Shown one piece after another: positions 43,810 to 52,412 of a stretch of DNA of 64,000 nucleotides; positions within the stretch are counted from its first letter, which is position 1, and every line of letters begins with the position of its first letter. The notes below the pieces were generated by a model. It worked only from the letters and a program-made list of their open reading frames with translations. It had not been told where the DNA came from and did no database searches. A program made the translations under genes and the position numbers. This DNA comes from CALKAL01 sp051846895 (GTDB taxonomy: Bacteria; Bacillota; Bacilli; Bacillales; Alkalibacillaceae). The DNA is taken from the NCBI GenBank assembly GCA_051846895.1, contig JBPYCQ010000006.1, positions 163,617-227,616 of the forward strand, in the 5' to 3' direction.

Positions 43810-44985
43810 GTGAGAGAAGCAGTCATTGTCTCAGGTGCAAGAACACCTGTTGGAAAAGCAAAAAGAGGAACACTTGCAAATACACGTCCAGATGATTTAG
43901 CTGCTTTGACGATTAAGGAAACGTTAAAGCGTGCGAACAATTATGATGGACCAATAGATGACGTCATTATCGGCTGTGCTATGCCAGAAGCGGAACAAGG
44001 GATGAACATGGCTCGTAATATTGCGGGTCTTGCAGGGCTACCAGATGATGTTCCTGGTATTACGATTAATCGTTATTGTTCATCAGGACTTCAAAGTATT
44101 GCCTATGCTGCAGAGCGAATCATGTTAGGTCATAGTGAAGCGATTATTGCTGGTGGTGCAGAATCGATGAGTTTAATACCTATGGGGGGCCACGTTATTA
44201 AGCCTAACTTAGAGCTCGTTCAAAATGCACCGGGATATTATATGTCAATGGGCCATACAGCTGAAGAGGTTGCCAACCGTTTTGGTATTTCACGTGAGGA
44301 TCAAGATGCGTTTGCTGTACGTAGTCATGAAAGAGCTGCAAAAGCAATTAAAGAAGGCAAGTTCGATGACGAAATTGTTCCAGTAGAAGTCGTACATCGT
44401 GAATTAGGGCCTGACAATAAAGTGGTTGAGAAAAAGATCACTTTTTCAAAAGATGAAGGTGTACGTGAAGGAACAACGGTTGACGTACTAGGTAAACTTA
44501 AACCAGCGTTTTCTGTCACAGGATCTGTTACAGCAGGTAACGCGTCACAAATGAGTGACGGTGCAGCATCTGTTTTAGTGATGGACCGTGAAAAGGCCGA
44601 AAAAGAAGGACTGAAACCAATGGCGAAGTTCTTATCTTTCGCTGTTGCAGGGGTAGAACCTGAAATCATGGGGGTTGGCCCAGTTAAAGCTATTCCGAAA
44701 GCTGTTAAATTAGCAGGACTTGAACTAAGTGATATTGGATTATTTGAACTGAATGAGGCATTCGCTTCTCAGTCTTTACAAGTTATTCGTGAATTAGGAC
44801 TTGATGAAGAGATTGTTAACGTGAACGGTGGAGCAATTGCTTTAGGCCACCCACTTGGCTGTACTGGAACGAAATTAACTCTTTCATTAATTCACGAAAT
44901 GAAGCGTCGTGACGTGAAATACGGTGTTGTTACGATGTGTATCGGCGGCGGTATGGGTGCTGCTGGAGTATTTGAATTACTTTAA
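43810..44985 (+). CDS. fadA: Acetyl-CoA acyltransferase (3-ketoacyl-CoA thiolase) FadA
   Basis: 391 residues. Nucleophilic Cys90 in NRYCSSGLQ, His in GHPLGCTG and the second catalytic Cys377 in CIGGGMG. It cleaves 3-ketoacyl-CoA with CoA in the last step of beta-oxidation. The GTG start at 43810 follows TAGGGGGAAAAATT. It lies 35 bp after fadN and 18 bp before fadE. Confidence 0.96.
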   Translation: MREAVIVSGARTPVGKAKRGTLANTRPDDLAALTIKETLKRANNYDGPIDDVIIGCAMPEAEQGMNMARNIAGLAGLPDDVPGITINRYCSSGLQSIAYAAERIMLGHSEAIIAGGAESMSLIPMGGHVIKPNLELVQNAPGYYMSMGHTAEEVANRFGISREDQDAFAVRSHERAAKAIKEGKFDDEIVPVEVVHRELGPDNKVVEKKITFSKDEGVREGTTVDVLGKLKPAFSVTGSVTAGNASQMSDGAASVLVMDREKAEKEGLKPMAKFLSFAVAGVEPEIMGVGPVKAIPKAVKLAGLELSDIGLFELNEAFASQSLQVIRELGLDEEIVNVNGGAIALGHPLGCTGTKLTLSLIHEMKRRDVKYGVVTMCIGGGMGAAGVFELL

Positions 44986-45003
44986 TCTAAGGGAGGATTT
45001 AAT

Positions 45004-46788
45004 ATGAGTGAGACAACTGAAAAAGTTTTTAAAGGTGGCGGATTTTTAGTAGAAGATGTCGCTGCTGAAGATATTTTAACACCAGAAGATTTTAATGAAG
45101 AACATAAAATGATTGCAAAAACAACAGAAGAATATGTTAAAAGTGAAGTATGGCCAGTGATTGATAATTTAGAAAATCACGAGTTTGATAAATCAGTTTC
45201 TCTTCTTAAAAAAGCGGGAGAATTAGGCCTTTTAGGGGCAGATGTACCTGAAGAATATGGTGGACTTGGACTAGATAAAGTTAGTTCATCATTAATTACT
45301 GAAAAAATGTCACTTGCTGGTGGATTCTCTATTTCACACGGTGCACACGTTGGTATTGGATCATTACCAATCGTTTTCTTCGGTAATGAAGAACAGAAGA
45401 AAAAATATTTACCTTTACTTGCATCAGGTGAAAAACTTGCTGCATATGCGTTAACTGAACCTGGTTCTGGTTCAGATGCCTTAGGTGCAAAAACAACAGC
45501 TAAGCTAAATGATGCAGGAACACACTACATTTTAAATGGTGAGAAACAATGGATTACTAACTCTGCATTTGCTGATGTGTTTGTCGTTTATGCAAAAGTA
45601 GATGGAGAAAAATTTACAGCATTTATCGTGGAGCGTGATTATCCAGGCGTATCAACTGGTCCTGAAGAGAAGAAAATGGGGATTAAATCTTCCTCAACTC
45701 GTACATTAGTGTTAGAAGATGCAGAAGTGCCAGTAGAAAATGTCCTTGGGGAAATTGGACGCGGACATATTATTGCCTTCAACATTTTAAACGTTGGTCG
45801 TTACAAACTAGCAATCGGTGGTGTTGGTGGTGCGAAACGTGCGATTGAAGTTGCGACGAAATATGCGAATGAGCGTAAACAGTTCAATACACCTATTTCA
45901 AGCTTCCGTTTAATTCAAGAAAAATTAGCTAGTGTAGCAACTAATACGTTTGCTAATGAAAGTGCAGTATATCGTACAGTTGGTCTATTCGAACAACGCC
46001 TTGGTGGCCTAACAAACGAACAATTAAATGATGGCTCAGAAGTAGCAAAAAGTATTGCAGAATATGCCATCGAATGTTCAATGAACAAATATATGGCGAC
46101 AGAACTACTTGATTTTGCTGTTGATGAAGCAGTACAAATTCACGGTGGGTATGGTTTCATGCAAGAATATGAAGTTGAGCGCATGTATCGTGACTCTCGT
46201 ATTAACCGTATTTTTGAAGGAACAAACGAAATTAACCGTTTAATCGTACCAGGCACATTCTTGAAGAAAGCAATGAAAGGTGAATTACCACTTCTTCAAA
46301 AAGCGATGGGTCTTCAAGAAGAATTAATGACTATGATGCCTGAGCAAGTTGGCGATGAGCCATTAGAACAAGAAAAATATTTACTGAAAAACGCTAAGAA
46401 AATGGGCTTATTAGCAGCAGGTGTCGCCGCACAAAAATTCGGCGAAAAACTTGAAAGAGAACAAGAGCTTTTAGCTAATATTGCTGATATGGCAGCTGAA
46501 GTATACAATATGGAATCAGCTATCTTACGTACCGAAAAGGCGTTTAATAAATCAGGTGCAGAGAAAAATAATTTAAAACTTCTTTACACTCAAGTGTATG
46601 TTCAAGAAGCATTCAACCGTATTGAAGCTCATGCAAAAGAAACATTAATTGCAAGTGATTCAGGAGATAGCTTACGTATGATGCTTTCTGCTTTACGTAA
46701 ACTAACACGTCACGATCCAATTAACGTTATTGAGAAAAAACGTGAGATTGCTAAAGCGATTATTGAAGCTGAAAAATATCTAGTTTAA
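45004..46788 (+). CDS. fadE: Acyl-CoA dehydrogenase FadE
   Basis: 594 residues, longer than mitochondrial-type enzymes because of a C-terminal helical extension (about 410-594) found in Bacillus FadE. FAD/substrate motifs are YALTEPGSGSDA, WITNSAFADVF, QIHGGYGFMQEYEVERMYRD and EGTNEINRL; the catalytic base is probably the Glu in FEGTNE. It introduces the first double bond of acyl-CoA. The ATG follows GGGAGGATTTAAT. Last gene of the fad operon, closed by a strong terminator. Confidence 0.95.
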   Translation: MSETTEKVFKGGGFLVEDVAAEDILTPEDFNEEHKMIAKTTEEYVKSEVWPVIDNLENHEFDKSVSLLKKAGELGLLGADVPEEYGGLGLDKVSSSLITEKMSLAGGFSISHGAHVGIGSLPIVFFGNEEQKKKYLPLLASGEKLAAYALTEPGSGSDALGAKTTAKLNDAGTHYILNGEKQWITNSAFADVFVVYAKVDGEKFTAFIVERDYPGVSTGPEEKKMGIKSSSTRTLVLEDAEVPVENVLGEIGRGHIIAFNILNVGRYKLAIGGVGGAKRAIEVATKYANERKQFNTPISSFRLIQEKLASVATNTFANESAVYRTVGLFEQRLGGLTNEQLNDGSEVAKSIAEYAIECSMNKYMATELLDFAVDEAVQIHGGYGFMQEYEVERMYRDSRINRIFEGTNEINRLIVPGTFLKKAMKGELPLLQKAMGLQEELMTMMPEQVGDEPLEQEKYLLKNAKKMGLLAAGVAAQKFGEKLEREQELLANIADMAAEVYNMESAILRTEKAFNKSGAEKNNLKLLYTQVYVQEAFNRIEAHAKETLIASDSGDSLRMMLSALRKLTRHDPINVIEKKREIAKAIIEAEKYLV

Positions 46789-46796
46789 TAAACTAT

Positions 46797-46832
46797 AAAA
46801 AATCGCACGGGCGCACCCCGTGCGATTTTTTA
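46797..46832. terminator. Terminator after fadE
   Basis: AATCGCACGGG pairs perfectly with CCCGTGCGATT around CGCAC, with A6 before and T6 after. Array G begins at the next base. Confidence 0.95.
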
Positions 46833-47042
46833 TGCTCAAACATAGGTAGCGATTGCTCAAACATAGGTAGCGATTGCTCAAACATAGGTAGCGATTGCTC
46901 AAACATAGGTAGCGATTGCTCAAACATAGGTAGCGATTGCTCAAACATAGGTAGCGATTGCTCAAACATAGGTAGCGATTGCTCAAACATAGGTAGCGAT
47001 TGCTCAAACATAGGTAGCGATTGCTCAAACATGGTAGCACAT
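46833..47042. repeat. Repeat array G: ten nearly perfect 21-bp units
   Basis: The unit TGCTCAAACATAGG followed by TAGCGAT starts at 46833 and recurs every 21 bp to 47022. The first nine are identical and the tenth lacks one base and diverges at its end. It is the same class as arrays B and D (TTGTTCAAACATGG) with C for T in the core. The minus-strand frame MFEQSLP repeats only because 21 is a multiple of three. The array fills the gap between the fadE terminator and yusI. Confidence 0.97.
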
Positions 47043-47097
47043 TCATTTTTAAAACTAAATCAATATGATAAACTATGTTTGATGAGGAGGTGTTAAG

Positions 47098-47454
47098 ATG
47101 AGCTTGACAATTTACCAATATCCGAAATGTGGAACATGCAGAAAGGCATTGAAATGGTTGGATGAAAGAGGAATAGAATACAAACCTATACATATTGTGG
47201 AGCATCCGCCTTCAAAAGAAGAATTACAAACATTAATAGAAAAAAGTGGCCTAGAAATTAAAAAGTTTTTTAACACTTCAGGAATGAAATATCGTGAATT
47301 AGGATTAAAAGACAAGCTGAAAGATATGTCTGAAGAAGAGATGGTAGAGTTATTAGCTTCAGATGGGATGCTGATTAAGCGCCCAATAGCAACTGACGGC
47401 ACTAAAGTAACAGTAGGCTTCAAAGAAGAAATGTTCGAAAAATCGTGGAAATAA
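47098..47454 (+). CDS. yusI: ArsC/Spx-like protein YusI
   Basis: 118 residues of the ArsC/Spx thioredoxin-fold family: YPKCGTCRKALKWL with CxxC at Cys11/Cys14, FFNTSGMKYRELGL and a conserved late stretch DGMLIKRPI. It shares these with arsenate reductase-like proteins and Spx regulators but lacks the Spx Gly52 context, so an enzymatic or redox role is more likely. The ATG follows GAGGAGGTGTTAAG. Located as B. subtilis yusI, between fadE and gcvH. Confidence 0.85.
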   Translation: MSLTIYQYPKCGTCRKALKWLDERGIEYKPIHIVEHPPSKEELQTLIEKSGLEIKKFFNTSGMKYRELGLKDKLKDMSEEEMVELLASDGMLIKRPIATDGTKVTVGFKEEMFEKSWK

Positions 47455-47534
47455 ATCATATCAATTGATGTAAAAAAACATGTTTTTGTTGTATGATGAA
47501 CATAGTATATATTGAAATATGGAGGGTCAATTAA

Positions 47535-47918
47535 ATGAACTTACCGAAAGAATATAAGTATTCAAGAGAACATGAATGGGTTAAAGTAGAGGGCGATCTA
47601 GTTAGAATTGGTATTACAGATTTTGCACAAGATGAACTAGGTGATATCGTATTCGTCGAGCTTCCTGATGTAGGTGACGAATTGGATATTGATGAGCCAT
47701 TCGGTAGTGTTGAATCAGTAAAAACGGTTTCTGAACTATATGCTCCAATCTCTGGTAAAATTGTTGAAGTGAACGAGGAATTAGAAGATAGTCCGGAGCT
47801 TGTCAATGAATCACCACATGAAAAAGCGTGGATGATTGTTGTAGAACCAGCTGATTTATCACAATTAGATGATTTAATGACTGCTGAAGAATATCAAGCA
47901 ATGGTTGAAGACGAATAA
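47535..47918 (+). CDS. gcvH: Glycine cleavage system H protein
   Basis: 127 residues. The lipoyl-carrier fold has the attachment Lys63 in GSVESVKTVSELYAP. It shuttles the methylamine group between P, T and L proteins; in Bacilli it is also the entry point of lipoate for relay to other complexes by LipL. The ATG follows ATGGAGGGTCAATTAA. The other gcv genes are not in the window, so the latter role may be why it stands alone. Confidence 0.97.
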   Translation: MNLPKEYKYSREHEWVKVEGDLVRIGITDFAQDELGDIVFVELPDVGDELDIDEPFGSVESVKTVSELYAPISGKIVEVNEELEDSPELVNESPHEKAWMIVVEPADLSQLDDLMTAEEYQAMVEDE

Positions 47919-47922
47919 AATG

Positions 47923-47950
47923 AAAGCTGATCCATCTCGGGTCGGCTTTT
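47923..47950 (+). terminator. Terminator after gcvH
   Basis: AAAGCTGATCC pairs with GGGTCGGCTTT (two G-T pairs) around ATCTC. Confidence 0.8.
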
Positions 47951-47992
47951 CTTCTATCACAAAAACTATCAAGAAAAACTGTGGTGATTTAA

Positions 47993-48361
47993 TTGGATCA
48001 ATTAGAAAAAGTGCTCATCGTTGAGGGAAAACAAGATCGTAATAAAATAAAAAATATTATTGATGACGATGTATTAATTTTATGTACATTCGGAACAATC
48101 GGTCTTCATGCCATTGACGAAATGATTGATCAATATCAATTATTTGAGAGAGATGTTTTTATTTTTACTGATACCGATGAATCTGGCGAGAGCCTAAGGA
48201 AACTACTAAATCGTGAGTTATCGCATGCCACGAATCTATTTATTGATAAAAAGTATCGACAGGTAGAAGACACACCAGACTATGTGTTAGCAACGATTTT
48301 ACAAGCTGCGAATATAAATGTTAAACTCGATTTTCTGAAAGGATCCGACTATCGTGAATGA
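47993..48361 (+). CDS. yusF: TOPRIM-domain protein YusF
   Basis: 122 residues forming a bare TOPRIM domain: the acidic Glu in LIVEGKQDRNKI (residues 8-19) and the DxD pair in IFTDTDESGESLRK. TOPRIM domains occur in primases, RNase M5 and OLD nucleases; a stand-alone one in this place is B. subtilis YusF, function unknown. The TTG start at 47993 follows TGTGGTGATTTAA. It overlaps yusE by 8 bp. Confidence 0.85.
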   Translation: MDQLEKVLIVEGKQDRNKIKNIIDDDVLILCTFGTIGLHAIDEMIDQYQLFERDVFIFTDTDESGESLRKLLNRELSHATNLFIDKKYRQVEDTPDYVLATILQAANINVKLDFLKGSDYRE

Positions 48362-48665
48362 AATTGACAGAGATAAAGTTCAATTTTTAATCAATAAGAA
48401 AAATTATCATATATTGTTTGTGAATAGCCCTTTCTGTGGTACGTGTAAAGTTGCAAGGAATATGCTTCTTTATATTGAGGAAACAATTGGTTCTGAAAAA
48501 TTTTATGAGCTCAATGCTGTGTTAGCACCAGAATTCATGCAGAAATATACCATCATGAGCGTCCCTTGTCTGATTGTCTTTAAAAATGGCGAACCGATTG
48601 ATCGACTTTATACATTTCATTCTGTACCTTATATTTTACAGGAAATGGGTCCTTATTTAGTATAA
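48354..48665 (+). CDS. yusE: Thioredoxin-like protein YusE
   Basis: 103 residues. The thioredoxin fold has NSPFCGTCKVARNML (Cys28/Cys31) and the cis-Pro loop MSVPCLIVFKNG, which carries an extra Cys next to the cis-Pro. Predicted thiol-disulfide oxidoreductase. The GTG start at 48354 lies inside the end of yusF, with GAAAGGATCC as RBS, so the two are translationally coupled. Confidence 0.87.
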   Translation: MNEIDRDKVQFLINKKNYHILFVNSPFCGTCKVARNMLLYIEETIGSEKFYELNAVLAPEFMQKYTIMSVPCLIVFKNGEPIDRLYTFHSVPYILQEMGPYLV

Positions 48666-48700
48666 AGCCTAGTATCCAATTATACGAAACTAGGCTTCTT
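48665..48700. terminator. Convergent terminator after yusE
   Basis: AAGCCTAGT pairs with ACTAGGCTT, then CTTCTTT; it includes the stop codon of the opposite gene. Confidence 0.75.
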
Positions 48701-49121
48701 CTTTCATAATTCGAGTCAAGGCTTGGATAACTTCGAAAAAGTCCGATTGATCACCGTATTGACCTGCGATATCACCATTACGATCGATAACAATCGTAGT
48801 CGGAACAGACGTACATTCATATAAATCATATACTTCGCGACCACGGTCTTTTAACACAGGCTGGGTGATGAATTGTTCAACAAATTTAGTCGCTTCACTT
48901 TCATCACGTTCTCTACCTGGGACATTAATTGTGATCATTTCAATTTCCTCATTACGTGTTGTTTTAAAAAATTGTTCCTTCTTCGGCAAGTCTCTTGCAC
49001 AATCAGGGCACCATGAAACCCAGAAGGTAAGAATAATTATCTTTTTTCCAATAATGTCATTTAGATCAAAAATATCGTTCTCATTACTTAAGTATGGTAA
49101 TTTGAATAAAGGTGCTTTCAT
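48690..49121 (-). CDS. TlpA/ResA-like thiol-disulfide oxidoreductase
   Basis: 143 residues. A peroxiredoxin/TlpA-type fold: LTFWVSWCPDCARDLPK with CxxC at Cys38/Cys41 (WCPDC rather than the ResA WCEPC) and the cis-Pro loop CTSVPTTIVIDRNG. No signal peptide or membrane anchor is visible at the N-terminus, so it should be cytosolic. The start is at 49121 behind AAAAGGATGAATATTA. It faces the yusF-yusE pair. Its position next to other thioredoxin-like genes suggests a shared redox role, but this is inference. Confidence 0.8.
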   Translation of the reverse strand: MKAPLFKLPYLSNENDIFDLNDIIGKKIIILTFWVSWCPDCARDLPKKEQFFKTTRNEEIEMITINVPGRERDESEATKFVEQFITQPVLKDRGREVYDLYECTSVPTTIVIDRNGDIAGQYGDQSDFFEVIQALTRIMKEEA

Positions 49122-49207
49122 TAATATTCATCCTTTTTTAAAAAATATGATTGACGTTTATTTAACATCATGGTAACATAAAATACATCGAAAATAGAAT
49201 GATTTAT

Positions 49208-49366
49208 TTCTTATCCAGAGAGGTGGAGGGACTGGCCCTATGAAGCCCGGCAACCATTAGACTTTGTCTAACAGGTGCTAATTCCAGGCAATGAGCATTC
49301 ATTGCAAGATAAGAATGAGCTAATGACGGTTAACTCTTTCTTGTGCTTGCAAGAAAGAGTTTTTTA
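49208..49366 (+). promoter_or_regulatory. SAM-I riboswitch (S-box) 1 with its own terminator
   Basis: Aptamer 49208-49315: P1 TTCTTATC/GATAAGAA and the conserved CAGAGAGGTGGAGGGACTGG, CCCGGCAACC and AGGTGCTAATTCC. The terminator AACTCTTTCTTG/CAAGAAAGAGTT with T6 is at 49332-49366. SAM binding should favour termination. Confidence 0.95.
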
Positions 49367-49427
49367 ATTTCTTTATAAAGATATTTACTACAGTTATGTA
49401 TAAAAAAATTTAATAGATTAAGATTAA

Positions 49428-49592
49428 CTCTTATCCAGAGAGGTGGAGGGACTGGCCCTATGAAACCCAGCAACCATTAGACTGATGTCTAACAGGTGCT
49501 AATTCCTGCAAAGCTATATGCTTTGGTAGATAAGAGGACGTGAAAGACTATGTTCCTTTCTGTTCTCTTATGTGCAGAAAGGATTTTTTTAT
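49428..49592 (+). promoter_or_regulatory. SAM-I riboswitch (S-box) 2 with its own terminator
   Basis: Aptamer 49428-49536: P1 CTCTTATC/GATAAGAG and a core almost identical to riboswitch 1 (CAGAGAGGTGGAGGGACTGG, CCCAGCAACC, AGGTGCTAATTCC). The terminator CCTTTCTG/CAGAAAGG with T7 is at 49555-49592, 27 bp before metN. The two S-boxes are in tandem, so both must escape termination for metN expression unless a promoter lies between them. Confidence 0.95.
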
Positions 49593-49618
49593 TTTTTTTA
49601 CTGAAAGGAGCCTTTTCA

Positions 49619-50647
49619 TTGATCAACATTAAAGCGTTAACTAAAAAATATAAAACAAAGCATCAAGAGGTTGTTGCGGTTGATAATGTTTCCTTAAATA
49701 TTAAAAAAGGAGAAATCTTCGGCATGATTGGTTATAGCGGTGCAGGTAAAAGTACGTTCGTCCGCTTAATTAATCGTTTAGAAGAGCCGACAGCCGGTGA
49801 AGTAATTATTAATGAGAAAAACATTACAGAGCTCAGCCAAAATAAGCTGCGTTCAGAAAGACAAAAAATAGGAATGATATTTCAACATTTCAATCTTCTT
49901 TGGTCAAGAACTGTTTTTGAAAATATTTCTTTCCCATTAGAAATCGCAGGAGTACCGAAATCGGAAAGACAAGAAAAGGTATTAAATCTTATTGACCTAG
50001 TTGGTTTAAAAGGTAAAGAACAGGCCTATCCTTCTCAGTTAAGTGGAGGACAAAAGCAACGTGTCGGTATAGCAAGGGCGCTAGCCAATGATCCGGATTT
50101 ATTGCTTTGTGATGAAGCAACATCAGCTCTCGATCCAGAAACGACAGACGATATTTTGGATTTGTTAGTTTCGATTAATGAAAAATTAAATTTAACTATC
50201 ATTATGATTACGCATGAGATGCATGTCATCCGAAAGATTTGTCACCGGGTAGCTGTCATGGAAGAAGGGAGAATCGTTGAGCAAGGCGATGTGTTAGATG
50301 TGTTTGTCAGACCTCAATCGAAGACAACTCAGCGCTTCGTAAGACAGTTAAATCCTTTAGAGCATGAACAGGAAACGATTGAATCGTTTGTTAATGATAG
50401 TGAAAATAGTGAAGTCGTCAAATTACATTTTATTGGGCAAAATGCACGTCGCTCACTAATCAGTGAAGTGGCTAAAAGATTTGATATCGAAGTTAACATT
50501 CTACAAGGTTCAATCGCTCCGACTCAAGAAGGTGCTTATGGCATATTGTTCGTTGAATTAAATGGTGAAAGAACTGAAATTACTGAAGTTATCAAATATA
50601 TTCAAACAGTCGGTGTTGAAGTTGAGGTGATTAAAGATGTTAACTGA
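49619..50647 (+). CDS. metN: Methionine ABC transporter ATPase MetN
   Basis: 342 residues from the TTG at 49619, after AAAGGAG; the longer frame to 49550 crosses the riboswitch terminator and is not coding. Walker A GYSGAGKST (38-46), signature LSGGQKQRVGIARAL, Walker B LLLCDEATSALD and H-loop MITHEMHV. The C-terminal NIL/ACT domain (about 265-340) senses methionine in the family and inhibits uptake. It overlaps metP by 11 bp. Confidence 0.96.
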   Translation: MINIKALTKKYKTKHQEVVAVDNVSLNIKKGEIFGMIGYSGAGKSTFVRLINRLEEPTAGEVIINEKNITELSQNKLRSERQKIGMIFQHFNLLWSRTVFENISFPLEIAGVPKSERQEKVLNLIDLVGLKGKEQAYPSQLSGGQKQRVGIARALANDPDLLLCDEATSALDPETTDDILDLLVSINEKLNLTIIMITHEMHVIRKICHRVAVMEEGRIVEQGDVLDVFVRPQSKTTQRFVRQLNPLEHEQETIESFVNDSENSEVVKLHFIGQNARRSLISEVAKRFDIEVNILQGSIAPTQEGAYGILFVELNGERTEITEVIKYIQTVGVEVEVIKDVN

Positions 50648-51305
50648 ATGGTTTCCCAACGTGAATATGGAAAAAATATGGGGTGCGACTTACGACACCC
50701 TTTACATGACGATTTTTGCCTTAGCAGGAACTTTAATATTCGGACTCATTCTAGGGTTGCTTTTATATTTAACAGAACGTGGGAACTTGTGGCAAAACAG
50801 CATTATTAATTTTATAACAGCTACTTTCGTCAATGTGTTTCGAGCTATTCCTTTTATTATATTGATTTTACTCCTGTTCCCGTTTACCGATTTTCTAGTA
50901 GGAACATTACGTGGACCAAAAGCCGCACTGCCAGCACTTATTATTGGTGCAGCACCTTTCTATGCAAGATTAGTCGAGATTGCTTTAAAGGAGGTGGATA
51001 AAGGAGTCGTTGAAGCAGCTAAAGCAATGGGTGCGAAAACGAGAACAATTATTTTCAAGGTATTGTTACCTGAATCTATGCCAGCACTAATCTCAGGATT
51101 AACCGTAACGGCGATTGCATTAATCGGTTATACCGCGATGGCGGGCGTGATCGGAGCAGGAGGTCTAGGAGATTTAGCGTATTTAGAAGGTTTCCAACGA
51201 CGAAAATCCGATGTCATTCTATTATGTACCATCATCATTATATTAATCGTATTTATTTTCCAAGTTATCGGTGACACTTTATCTAAGCTAATTGATAAAA
51301 GATAA
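50637..51305 (+). CDS. metP: Methionine ABC transporter permease MetP/MetI
   Basis: 222 residues, five membrane helices and the ATPase-contact loop VDKGVVEAAKAMGAKTRTII. Typical MetI family N-terminus with TYDTLYMTIFALAGTLIFG. It forms the channel for D/L-methionine. Its ATG overlaps the metN end. MetQ follows after a 117-bp gap with no terminator that I can see. Confidence 0.95.
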   Translation: MLTEWFPNVNMEKIWGATYDTLYMTIFALAGTLIFGLILGLLLYLTERGNLWQNSIINFITATFVNVFRAIPFIILILLLFPFTDFLVGTLRGPKAALPALIIGAAPFYARLVEIALKEVDKGVVEAAKAMGAKTRTIIFKVLLPESMPALISGLTVTAIALIGYTAMAGVIGAGGLGDLAYLEGFQRRKSDVILLCTIIIILIVFIFQVIGDTLSKLIDKR

Positions 51306-51422
51306 TAGTTGTCTATTAAGAAGATTAATTCATTAAAATAGCACTGTTAACGTTCGTATTTAGGATAACGGGCCTAAACAGAGCTTAAAAATAAAAATAT
51401 TAAAAAAAGGGAGTTTTACAAC

Positions 51423-52343
51423 ATGAAAAAGATTTTATCATTATTAGGAATTGCTTTATTAATTACGTTTTTAGCAGCTTGTGGCACTTCAGACAAAGCT
51501 GAAAAAGATGAAAAAAATGGTGGAAGTGACGTATCTGAAGAGAGTAATAAAGAAGATGGCAATGAAAATAACAATGAAGAAGAGAAAGAAAACGAAGAAC
51601 AAGAATTAGTTGAAATTGTTGTTGGTGCTTCAAATGTTCCTCACGCTGAAATATTAGAGAAGGCAGCTCCTTTATTAGAAGAACGAGGAATTAAATTAGT
51701 TATTGAAACATACCAGGATTATATTTTTCCGAATGAAGATCTAGATAACGGCACTTTAGATGCTAACTATTTTCAACACATTCCATACTTAAATGAACAA
51801 ATTGAAACAATTGGTTATGATTTTGTCAACCTTGGTGGTATTCATATTGAGCCAATTGGAATTTATTCAAAAAATATTAAAAATGTTGACGATATTGAAG
51901 AAGGTACAGAAGTTATTTTAAGTCGTTCAGTAGCAGACCACGGAAGAATCTTATCTTTACTTCAAGAAAATGGTCTAATTAAGTTAGACGATAGTATTGA
52001 TCCAGTCGTGGCAACGGTCGATGATATAGTAGAAAACCCACTTAAATTAAAATTTGACGCAAGTGTTGATGCTGGATTCCTACCTGAATTTTATGACCGA
52101 GAAGAAGATGCTTTAGTAGCGATTAATACGAACTATGCTATTGAAGCGGGACTTGTTCCTGCAGAAGACGCCCTAATACTAGAGGGTGGAGAGTCCCCGT
52201 ATGTAAACGTGATTGCCGCTCGTAGCGAAGATGAAAATAATGAATATTTAAAAACATTAGTCGAAGTACTAAGATCCGAAGAGATTCAATCATTTATTTT
52301 AGAAAGATATGAAGGGTCAGTTGTACCAGTAGACGGAAAATAA
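51423..52343 (+). CDS. metQ: Methionine-binding lipoprotein MetQ
   Basis: 306 residues. Lipobox LAAC (Cys20), an acidic Glu/Asn-rich linker at residues about 24-60, then a NLPA-type domain (VEIVVGASNVPHAEILEKAA, DANYFQHIPYL, SRSVADHGRILSLLQ). It delivers methionine to MetNP. The long acidic linker is more extreme than usual and fits adaptation to alkaline or salty surroundings, though that is inference. The ATG follows AAGGGAGTTTTACAAC. Confidence 0.95.
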   Translation: MKKILSLLGIALLITFLAACGTSDKAEKDEKNGGSDVSEESNKEDGNENNNEEEKENEEQELVEIVVGASNVPHAEILEKAAPLLEERGIKLVIETYQDYIFPNEDLDNGTLDANYFQHIPYLNEQIETIGYDFVNLGGIHIEPIGIYSKNIKNVDDIEEGTEVILSRSVADHGRILSLLQENGLIKLDDSIDPVVATVDDIVENPLKLKFDASVDAGFLPEFYDREEDALVAINTNYAIEAGLVPAEDALILEGGESPYVNVIAARSEDENNEYLKTLVEVLRSEEIQSFILERYEGSVVPVDGK

Positions 52344-52412
52344 AACGTCGAAATTTATGAATTTCGAGCATTCCCCAATATATAAGAGAATAAGCGCAAA
52401 TATATATAAATT

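Noticed and set aside
46793..47032. 79-codon ORF of MFEQSLP repeats on the minus strand
   Set aside because: Open only because the perfect repeat unit is 21 bp without a stop. It runs into the fadE terminator and has no RBS other than the repeat itself.
49550..49618. N-terminal extension of metN
   Set aside because: The extension translates the S-box terminator and has no RBS. The TTG at 49619 has AAAGGAG at proper spacing.
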